A DNA stretch of 64,000 nucleotides from Gemmataceae bacterium. GTDB taxonomy: Bacteria; Planctomycetota; Planctomycetia; Gemmatales; Gemmataceae. Below the pieces are notes generated by a model. The model worked only from the letters and a program-made list of their open reading frames with translations, was not told the DNA's origin and ran no database searches. Position numbers and translations under genes: made by a program. Shown here piece after piece: positions 7,898 through 15,416 of the stretch; positions within the stretch are counted from its first letter, which is position 1, and every line of letters begins with the position of its first letter. The stretch covers positions 248,001 to 312,000 of the forward strand of contig LR594586.1 in NCBI GenBank assembly GCA_901538445.1, read 5' to 3'.

Positions 7898-9603
7898 GCC
7901 TGCTGTTCTCACAAGACGACCTCGCCGCGCTGTGCCGCGAGCGGCCCGTGTTCCCGGGCGAGTACCACATCCAGAACGAGCTCTACGGGCTGCACCGTTT
8001 GCTCGGCGAGTACGCCGGGCTGCCCGCAGACCGACCTCTCCCTTGGGCGATGGAGCACGCGATCACCTTCGGCAGCCCGGAACCGTACGAGGCCGAACTC
8101 GCCACCCCGCTCCCGATCCGCCTCGCGATCACCGAGGAACAGGCGGCCGCCTTGCGCGCTCGCGGCGGCCGCCCGGTCCACGCGATCGGCTCGGCCTACT
8201 TCTACATGCGGGAACTCTTCGCGCGGCGGTACGGCGAGTCCGCCCCGCCGCGGGCCGGGACGATCGTGTTCCCCGACAAGTCGACCACGCACCAGGACAC
8301 CGACTACGACCGCGACCGGTTCGCTGCCGACCTCGCGGCCCTGCCGGACGAGTACCAGCCGGTGGCGGTGAGCGTGTTCTGGCGGGACTGGCAGCGCGGG
8401 TGCCACGAGCCGTTCGCCCGCGCCGGGCTGCGGCTCGTTACCTCCGGCCACCCGTACGACCCGCTGTTCCTCTTCCGGCAGCACGACCTGTGTCGGCGGT
8501 TCAGGTACGCCTGCTCGAACGACCTGTCGACGTCGTTCTGCCTGTCGGTGCTATCGGGTTGCCGGTTCTTCCACCGGCCGACCGGCGGGTTGACCGTGAC
8601 GCGGGGCGGGGTGGCGAGTTCGTACCCCGAGGAGCCGACCCTGCAGTTGCCCGGGAAGCGGGAGTGCGTCGCCGCCGCGCCGTTCCAGCCCGCCAGCTCA
8701 CCCGACCTCCAGGTGAGGCTGGCCGAACGGTACGCGGGACGGGCGTCGGTCCGCCCACCGGAGTTCTTCCGCCGCCTGTACGACGAGGGCCATCGCGCGC
8801 TGCTGTCGCTGCCGGCCGGCGACCAGGACTTCGACGCGCCCGGCCCCGCGCACCGGCTGGCCGCTTGGCGCGGCTGGGGCATCGACGCCGACGGCTGGGC
8901 GCGGGCGGCGTTCGGGTTCACGACCCCGGCCGGGCCGTGCGGGGTGCGGCTCGAACTGGACGTGCTGCCCGGGGCCGTCCCGGAGTGGCCGCTGGCCGAG
9001 GTGCGGGCCGGGGGCGAGTCACTGGCGCTCCGCTTGGTGCCTGGTCGGGTGGCGATCGAGGTGCCCGGCGGGTGCGACGTGGAGATCCGCGGGTCCGCGG
9101 AGTTTCCGCTCGGGCCCCGGCACCGAGGGCTGCGGGTGGTTCGCGTGGCGCGGCTGGCGCGTGCGGCCTCTCGGGCGTGGTCCTGGCCGGGTGAGCCGCC
9201 CGCGCCGCGGCCGGCGGACTTCCGCGACGGTGGACCGAAGGGGTGGATCACACAAGGAGTGGACACCGACGGCTGGTGCGCCATCCGCTGTCGCGCCACC
9301 GGAAAGGTCCCAGCGGGCTTCACGGCCGCCCGCCTGCGGCTGCGCGTTCCACCACGCGCGAAGGGTGTTTGGGGCTTGCGTTGCGGTCGGAGCGTCACCC
9401 GAGTCGCCGTGGGGCCCGGCGAGTGGGACCTGATTGTGCCGGTGGTGGGCGGCTTGGTGGACGTGTTGGTCGAAAGCGACTGGGCCGACACCGTGAGCGA
9501 GGTCGACCAACGGGTCCGCTCGTTCCTTCTCTTGTCGGCGAGCTGGCAACGGTCGAACGAACTGTGCCTGCGTCCACACGTGCCAGTCCAGCCGTCCGTC
9601 TGA
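7894..9603 (+). CDS. Unrecognised protein, possibly a GT-B-type transferase with beta-rich C-terminal region
   Basis: 569 residues; I do not recognise a family with confidence. The N-terminal ~330 residues include TIVFPDKSTTHQDTDYD, PVAVSVFWRDWQRG, LVTSGHPYDPLFLFRQHDL and SNDLSTSFCLSVLSGCRFF. These recall the two-domain capsule or polysialyltransferase-like proteins in which a conserved histidine contacts the nucleotide sugar. The rest (about 340-569) is predicted beta-rich from composition and has no known motif. The gene is coupled to the upstream GT8-like gene by ATGA. Location in the glycosyltransferase group supports a role in surface-glycan assembly; this is inference from context. Confidence 0.55.
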   Translation: MSLLFSQDDLAALCRERPVFPGEYHIQNELYGLHRLLGEYAGLPADRPLPWAMEHAITFGSPEPYEAELATPLPIRLAITEEQAAALRARGGRPVHAIGSAYFYMRELFARRYGESAPPRAGTIVFPDKSTTHQDTDYDRDRFAADLAALPDEYQPVAVSVFWRDWQRGCHEPFARAGLRLVTSGHPYDPLFLFRQHDLCRRFRYACSNDLSTSFCLSVLSGCRFFHRPTGGLTVTRGGVASSYPEEPTLQLPGKRECVAAAPFQPASSPDLQVRLAERYAGRASVRPPEFFRRLYDEGHRALLSLPAGDQDFDAPGPAHRLAAWRGWGIDADGWARAAFGFTTPAGPCGVRLELDVLPGAVPEWPLAEVRAGGESLALRLVPGRVAIEVPGGCDVEIRGSAEFPLGPRHRGLRVVRVARLARAASRAWSWPGEPPAPRPADFRDGGPKGWITQGVDTDGWCAIRCRATGKVPAGFTAARLRLRVPPRAKGVWGLRCGRSVTRVAVGPGEWDLIVPVVGGLVDVLVESDWADTVSEVDQRVRSFLLLSASWQRSNELCLRPHVPVQPSV

Positions 9604-9620
9604 ACCAGTCGAACTCCAGA

Positions 9621-10380
9621 CTAGTCGCCCGGGACGCGGCCGAACGCGATCCCAAAGTTCGCGGCGAGCTCGTGGGCGGTCACACGCCCCCAGTCTGCTG
9701 CGTACTGGGCTAACCCGGCCGCGCCCTCAAGCCGCCTCGGCTGAAGGTCCGGGGCGATCCGTGTGACCGCCTCCTCCAGCGCCTCGTACGGCCGGCAGCC
9801 GACGAGGACCAGGCCCATCGGCCCCGAGCGGTGCAGGACCAGGGTCGGGAACCGCCGGACTTCGCGGTACCGCGCTTCCGTCAAGTCGTCGCGAAAGGCC
9901 GCCGTCGCCTCCGGGCCTTGGAGCGCGGCCTCGAACGCGGCCGGCTCCGCACCGGCCGCGACGCCCAGGTCCAGGAGCACGTCGGTGCGGGAGACGTCAC
10001 GCCCCTCGAGCATGACCGCCTCGCACCCGGCGGAGGTACGTTTCGGAGACGGCCGGCCCGAACGACTCGGCCGCCTTGACCGCGAGGCACGCCGGGTACG
10101 ACGAGCTCGGGGCATCAGCGGTCCGCCAGATCGACAGGTCGATTGGAGTGCCGGTGAGTGCGCCGACCTCGCGCCACTGCAACGCCATTTGGCCGGGGTT
10201 GTGCACCTCGTTCACCGGGTCGTGGTACCGGTCCCAGCCGGACAGCAGCCCGCCCATGCGGTACCGCCACCGGATCCCCGCCGCGAACTCAGTCCGGAGT
10301 CGCCGCCACTGCGGCTCGAACGCCCAGCACCACGGGCATAGCGGGTCTGTGAAGTATGTAATGCAGACTGGTTCCGGCAC
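9621..10380 (-). pseudogene. DsbA/FrnE-like thioredoxin-fold protein, frameshifted
   Basis: The first frame, from a GTG at 10380 (GGAGG five bases upstream), gives ITYFTDPLCPWCWAFEPQWRRL, with the CPWC active site of the DsbA/FrnE-like oxidoreductases, and runs to YLRRVR. At about 10026-10035 the reading must shift to continue as EAVMLEGRDVSRTDVLLDLGV through to the stop at 9621. A single missing base explains the break: inserting one nucleotide after GTGCG restores a continuous protein of about 250 residues. It is either a recent pseudogene or a sequence error. It lies in a stretch that also holds transposase relics, which favours real decay. Confidence 0.75.
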
Positions 10381-10470
10381 GGGCACCTCCGAGGCAACGC
10401 CCACGGACCGGGCCCGCGGGCCGAACGGACCTCACTTCTTCGGCTGGCCGACGACCACCCCTAGAGCCAG

Positions 10471-10800
10471 TTATGCACTATTGAGTCCAAGTCTGGGCAA
10501 CAGCAGGGTGAGGAAGGCGAGCCAATGCCACCCAGCGAGTGTCTCAGTCAACCGCTCGTAGTCGCGGGCCAGTCGTCGGAATCGGCCGAGCCAACCGAAG
10601 GTCCGTTCGACAACCCACCGTCGCGGCAGCAACACGAAACCCTTCTTGGCCTCGGTGTGCTTCACGACCTCCAACGTGATCCCGTTGACCTTCGCTTGGT
10701 CCGCTGCTGCCTCACCCGTGTAACCTTGATCCACGAAGGCGATCTCGACGGTGCCGCCCGTGACCTCCTGAAGTTTCGCAGTCAACTCGGCCATCTTCGC
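10471..10800 (-). mobile_element. IS5-type transposase relic, C-terminal fragment
   Basis: The minus-strand reading contains [11 protein letters not shown], then [42 protein letters not shown] and the end [11 protein letters not shown] at a TAA. This is the last third of an IS5-family DDE transposase, including the [15 protein letters not shown] region with the last catalytic glutamate. Homology stops near 10800 and no N-terminus remains. The 3' end lies close to the probable end of the element near 10460. It is inactive. Confidence 0.8.
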
Positions 10801-10849
10801 CGCCGGGTCAGCGGTCGGGAACCGGCGGCCGACGCGGCGGCGCAGGGAT

Positions 10850-11040
10850 CGAGTTGGACGTGGTCCAGCACGCATTGAAGAAGTGGTTGGTGCTCTTGCC
10901 GAAGCCCTGGGTCGAGGAGCGGTCGTTCGCGTGGTTCCGGAGCCAGGCGCGCGACGACGAGCGGGCCGCCGAGACCGCCCGGGTGGCACCAGGTCGCGCT
11001 GGTCATGCTACGGCTCCACCGGCTCGCCCTCCTTGTCGAG
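10850..11040 (+). mobile_element. Second, opposite-strand IS5-type transposase relic
   Basis: On the plus strand the sequence reads [40 protein letters not shown]. It aligns with the same C-terminal block of IS5-type transposases ([25 protein letters not shown]) but has lost several conserved residues. It therefore comes from a different, older copy. It points away from the fragment at 10471-10800, so the truncated 5' ends of the two relics face each other. I see no recognisable gene between 11040 and 11303. Confidence 0.55.
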
Positions 11041-11303
11041 AGTTCATGACAGCCTCGAGGGGCTGGAGTGCCGGCGAGGCCAGGAGACGTGGGGGAGTAG
11101 ACGCCATGTCAAGGCGGCCCGGGGGAAGTGCCTCAGAAGGCCGCCGTGCCGCGACGAAAGCCGTACCCCGATGCGTGGGGATTGTGGAGCCGTAAACGAC
11201 TGGAACGGCCCGCGCTCTGGGTCAGGGGCCGGTCGGGAACCGCCGTGCTGAACGTCAGCGAAGTGAGGGGGAGGACCGGGCTCCGCTCGCCACTTCACAC
11301 TCC

Positions 11304-11534
11304 TCATTCGTCATCGGGCTCGATTTCCGTACAGGCGATGACCCTGGCATCGTCGTTGAAGTAGACCAATACCTCGGTCCCGTCGGTATCCCGACCCACG
11401 TACATCCCACCACGGTCCTTCTTGAAATCGACCCGGGCCGCGCGAATAAATGCGGCACCCGTCTTGACCGAGGGGCTCAGCTCCGCCTTCGGGTGTTGGG
11501 CCCAGAGCGCCGCCACTGCCTCCGTGAACGTCAT
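11304..11534 (-). CDS. Small conserved-looking hypothetical protein
   Basis: 76 residues, family not recognised. The sequence (FTEAVAALWAQHPKAELS, FIRAARVDFKKDRGGMYVGRDTDGTEVLVYFNDDARVIACTEIEPDDE) has ordinary globular composition and no signal or membrane segment. A strong GGAGG lies nine bases upstream of the ATG at 11534, which supports real translation and fixes the start. It stands alone between the IS relics and the glycan operon. The stretch 11535-11955 holds no gene I can support. Confidence 0.6.
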   Translation of the reverse strand: MTFTEAVAALWAQHPKAELSPSVKTGAAFIRAARVDFKKDRGGMYVGRDTDGTEVLVYFNDDARVIACTEIEPDDE

Positions 11535-11955
11535 CGCCGCACACCTCCGATCCAGTGCATAAGACAGAAGGGTTATGTACGAGGTCGCGGACCGTCAACC
11601 GCGCCTACGGCCCTTCGCCTCATGACGTCAGACGCCCCTGCCCGTTCTCACGAGTCGCGGCCCTGTCCCGGCCCTTACCGCGTCTCGGCGCGGGTGTGCT
11701 TCATGTCGCGGGCACCTTGCGCCTTCAGTGTCGAAAGCCCCCACTCCACAACGAACTCGAGCTGACGCGGCGCTCCGGTGTAGCGGGAGCCGTGAGCACT
11801 GGACGAGATCCCGTGACGGACGTCGGACCGGTGGACGGCAAAAGAACGCTCGCAATCGATTCAACTCCTGTAACCGGCCCAGCCGATAAGGACACGAAGA
11901 TTTTATCTGCCGGGGCCGCGATACGGCCCTAATCCGTACTCGGAAGTGCTGGAAG

Positions 11956-13206
11956 ATGCGTGTCGTCATTAACCGCCTCTCAACAGCCGGCCCCCGCACG
12001 GGGGTGGGGCGCTACGCACAAGAACTCTCCCAGCACCTGCGATCCAGCTCTTCCGAGCACGTGGTCAACCTCTTTCCGAACGCCCTTGCGTGGCCCGCGG
12101 TGCGGGCGGCGCGGGTGGTCGTGCCCGTTCTCAACCGGCTCCGTGCTCGAACCCCACGCCCCAACGGGTGGGGCCCGTTCGCGGGGCTCGTGCGGGCAGC
12201 GAAAGGGCTCGCCAAGGGGCTTTCACGGGCGGCACGCGCGGAAGCACGTCGGTACGTTCGGGCACAGCTCACGCCCCAAAATTACGACCTCTACCACGAG
12301 CCCAATTTCATTCCCCTGCCGTGCGACCTGCCCACCGCGATCACGGTTCACGACCTTTCGGTCCTCCTCTTCCCCCAGTGGCACCCACCGGCCAGGGTTG
12401 ACGCGTACCTGAGGCAGTTCCGTGCCGGTCTCGAACGGTGCGAGTTCGTTTTCACCCCGTCGGAATACGTCCGCTCCCAGGTCATTCACCTCCTGAACGT
12501 CCGGCCCCAGCGAGTCAGTTGCGTCTACCCGGGAACGAGAGCGGCGTTCAAGCCACTCCCCGCACCCGAGGTCGACGTGGGGCTCCAGCAACTGGGGCTG
12601 TCCCGCGACTACTTCCTGTACGTGGGGGCGATTGAGCCCCGAAAAAACCTCTCGATGCTGCTGAAGGTGTACTGCTCGTTGCCCGCGGCCGTCCGCGAGC
12701 GGCACCCACTGGTCCTGGCGGGGCCGTGGGGGTGGCTGACCCGGAGCGTTGCCGACTACTACGAGTCCACCGCGCGCCACCTGGGCGTCCGACACCTGGG
12801 GTATGTGCCGGAGAAGGCGTTACCGCTGCTTTACAACGGGGCCCGGTGCCTGCTGTACCCTTCGCACTACGAAGGGTTCGGGTTCCCTCCGGTCGAGATG
12901 CTCGCCTGTGGCGGGGCCGTTCTGGCGTCTGACATCGCCACCTTGAGAGAGGTCATCGGGGCACCGGCGATGTTGTCCCCGTACGACGCGGACGGCTGGC
13001 GTGCCGCCCTGATGCGGGCGGCGACAGACAATGACTGGGTCCGCGACCTCCGCAGCAGCGCGACACGGGCGGCGGGGTACTCCTGGCACGACTCAGCACA
13101 GCAGGCCTGGAGTGCGTACAGCGAGATCCTGGGGCACTCAACGTCCCGCGACCACCGACCCGGTCCCGTTCCGGCGGCCGAGCCAATCATTCGCGGCGCG
13201 GCCTGA
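11956..13206 (+). CDS. GT4-type glycosyltransferase
   Basis: 416 residues, GT-B fold. N-terminal RVVINRLSTAGPRTGVGRYAQEL carries the glycine-rich acceptor loop. TVHDLSVLLFP, FFTPSEYVR-like spacing, YVGAIEPRKNLSML and YEGFGFPPVEMLACGGAVLASD (EX7E motif near residue 304) are characteristic of GT4 mannosyl- and rhamnosyl-like transferases using nucleotide sugars. It is cytoplasmic or peripheral to the membrane. It is the first of four plus-strand genes of the glycan operon; 21 bases separate it from the next start. Sugar specificity is not predictable. Confidence 0.88.
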   Translation: MRVVINRLSTAGPRTGVGRYAQELSQHLRSSSSEHVVNLFPNALAWPAVRAARVVVPVLNRLRARTPRPNGWGPFAGLVRAAKGLAKGLSRAARAEARRYVRAQLTPQNYDLYHEPNFIPLPCDLPTAITVHDLSVLLFPQWHPPARVDAYLRQFRAGLERCEFVFTPSEYVRSQVIHLLNVRPQRVSCVYPGTRAAFKPLPAPEVDVGLQQLGLSRDYFLYVGAIEPRKNLSMLLKVYCSLPAAVRERHPLVLAGPWGWLTRSVADYYESTARHLGVRHLGYVPEKALPLLYNGARCLLYPSHYEGFGFPPVEMLACGGAVLASDIATLREVIGAPAMLSPYDADGWRAALMRAATDNDWVRDLRSSATRAAGYSWHDSAQQAWSAYSEILGHSTSRDHRPGPVPAAEPIIRGAA

Positions 13207-13227
13207 ACCCCAACGATTGTTACCACG

Positions 13228-15414
13228 GTGGCCAGACCCATGCCGAAACTGATGTCACGACTGGGCCGGTGGCTCGCGGCCGGCGGCAAGCGCGCGGCGG
13301 TTCGCACGGGGGCCCGTACCGTGGCCCCCGTGCACCCGATTTCGGACGCGACGCTGAGCGCCTCCTGCTTGATCAAGCGCGTTCACGCGGTCGTCGAGAT
13401 GACCGGCCACGGGCCCGTCATGAGCGCACTGCCCCAAGAGACGCGGCCCCTGTACGACGTCCTCTGGGGGGGCCTGCGGGAATTCGCCCTCCCGGACCCC
13501 GGGGCACCTGCCACGGAAGCACCGGTGCGTGAGCGGGTGAGTCCCGAGCCACGCGAGCCGCTGCCCGCCCTTCGAAAAGTCGTCATCGTCATCCTCACCT
13601 GGAACGGCCTGGAACTCACCCGCCGCTGCCTGGACACGTTGAGACGCAACACCACGCACCCGGACTACGAGGTCTGGGTTGTGGACAACGCGAGTAGCGA
13701 CGGGACCGTCGAGTACCTGCGGACGCTGTCCTGGGTCCACCTGATCGAGAACGATCGGAACCTCGGCTTCGTCCGCGGCAACAACCAAGCGATCGCGGCC
13801 TGCGACGGTGCCGCCGACATCGTTCTGCTGAACAACGACATCGAGGTCCACCAGTCCGACTGGCTGGAACGGCTCCAGCACACCGCCTGGAGTGCGGCCG
13901 ACGTCGGGGTCGTCGGTTGCCGCCTGCGGCGACCCGACGGGCGGCTGCAGCACGCGGGCTCGTACATGCCCCTCGACTCACTTTGGGGCCAGCAGGTCGC
14001 GGCGCACGAAGAGGACATCGGCCAGTACACCCGCGACCGCGAAGTGGAAGGGGTCGTGTTCGCGTGCGCCTACTTGAAGCGCGAGATGATCGGGAGCGTC
14101 GGTCCGCTCGACGAGCGCTACTTCGCGTACTTCGAGGACTCGGACTATTGCCTCTCGGCCCGGGCGGCGGGCTTCCGGACGGTCTGCTGCGGGTCGGTGA
14201 CACTCGACCACCACGAGAACTCGTCCACCCGGGTCAACGGGGTCGCGCACCGGCCCCTGTTTCTGAGGTCCCAGGCCGCCTTCCGCGAGAAGTGGGAGCG
14301 CCGCCTCCGCGACACCCGCTACACCCGCCGGCTCGGCTGGCACTCGACCATCAACCTACCGACGGGGTACAGCATCAGTTCGCGCGAACTCGTGCTCGCG
14401 CTGGACCGGGCCGGCGTGGAGGTGGGGTACCGTTTCCTGTACGGCCCCGGCTCCACCCAACCGGCGACCGAGCCGGAGCAGACGGGACTCGACCTCCTGA
14501 ACCACGTCCGCGACCGGCCCCTCGATCCGAACGGGGTCCACGTCGCGTACGGTCAGGCGGACGCGTTTCACCGGGCCGGAGGCGGTTACCGAATCGGGTA
14601 CACCATGCTCGAGACCGACGGGGTGCCGAGGGCCTGGGTCGAGCAGGCCAACCGCATGGACGAGATCTGGGTGCCGTCCACCTTCAACGTGGGGACCATG
14701 CGGGAATCCGGGGTCGTGCGGCCGATCCACTGCGTGCCGCTGGGCATCGACCCGAACTACTTCCACCCCCGCATCGCGGGCTCGCGGCACGGCGGCGTCT
14801 TCACGTTCCTGTCCGTCTTCGAGTGGGGCGAGCGCAAGGCCCCGGAGGTTCTCCTGCGTGCGTTCACGGACGAGTTCCGCGCCCGGGAGGACGTCGTGCT
14901 CCTCCTGAAGGTCGTGAACCGGGACGGGGACGTCGACGTACGCGAGCAAATCGCCCACCTGGGCCTCGCCCGCGATGGGGGCCGGGTGCTGTTGTCGCTC
15001 AACGACGTGATCCCGACCTACCAACTCGGATCACTGTACCGCTCGGCCGACTGCCTGGTACTGGCGTCCCGCGGAGAGGGCTGGGGCATGCCGGCCCTCG
15101 AGGCGATGGCATGCGGTCTCCCGGTCATCGCCACGCGGTGGAGCGCGATGACGGACTTTATCGACGAGTCTGTGGCGTACCCGCTCGACGTCGAGCGTAT
15201 GGTCCCGGCCGTCGCGAAGTGCCCGTACTACAAAGGGTTTTCGTGGGCCGAGCCGTCGTACGAGCACCTCCGCCACCAGATGAGGCACGTCTTCGAGCAC
15301 CCGGACGAGGCCCGGGGCCGGGGGACGCGGGCCTCCGAGGTCGCCCACGCCCGGTGGACCTGGGACCAGGCGGCTCAGCGGATCGTTCAACGTCTGACCG
15401 AGATCGGGAGTTGA
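13228..15414 (+). CDS. Two-domain glycosyltransferase, GT2 fused to GT4
   Basis: 728 residues. The GT2 domain begins near residue 117 with VVIVILTWNGLELTRRCL, followed by VWVVDNASSDGT (near 152) and the LNNDIEV DxD equivalent near 201. A linker (about 370-500) leads to a GT4 domain with HCVPLGID, LSVFEWGERKAPEVLLRAF and RGEGWGMPALEAMACGLPVIATR near residue 615. Two transferases in one chain suggest two consecutive additions to the same glycan. The start could be GTG 13228 or ATG 13240, since neither has a clear ribosome site. The first ~110 residues have no recognised domain. Confidence 0.87.
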   Translation: MARPMPKLMSRLGRWLAAGGKRAAVRTGARTVAPVHPISDATLSASCLIKRVHAVVEMTGHGPVMSALPQETRPLYDVLWGGLREFALPDPGAPATEAPVRERVSPEPREPLPALRKVVIVILTWNGLELTRRCLDTLRRNTTHPDYEVWVVDNASSDGTVEYLRTLSWVHLIENDRNLGFVRGNNQAIAACDGAADIVLLNNDIEVHQSDWLERLQHTAWSAADVGVVGCRLRRPDGRLQHAGSYMPLDSLWGQQVAAHEEDIGQYTRDREVEGVVFACAYLKREMIGSVGPLDERYFAYFEDSDYCLSARAAGFRTVCCGSVTLDHHENSSTRVNGVAHRPLFLRSQAAFREKWERRLRDTRYTRRLGWHSTINLPTGYSISSRELVLALDRAGVEVGYRFLYGPGSTQPATEPEQTGLDLLNHVRDRPLDPNGVHVAYGQADAFHRAGGGYRIGYTMLETDGVPRAWVEQANRMDEIWVPSTFNVGTMRESGVVRPIHCVPLGIDPNYFHPRIAGSRHGGVFTFLSVFEWGERKAPEVLLRAFTDEFRAREDVVLLLKVVNRDGDVDVREQIAHLGLARDGGRVLLSLNDVIPTYQLGSLYRSADCLVLASRGEGWGMPALEAMACGLPVIATRWSAMTDFIDESVAYPLDVERMVPAVAKCPYYKGFSWAEPSYEHLRHQMRHVFEHPDEARGRGTRASEVAHARWTWDQAAQRIVQRLTEIGS

Positions 15415-15416
15415 AC

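Noticed and set aside
11555-11932. Possible gene on the plus strand
   Set aside because: No ribosome site, codon bias or recognisable motif; composition changes along the frame.
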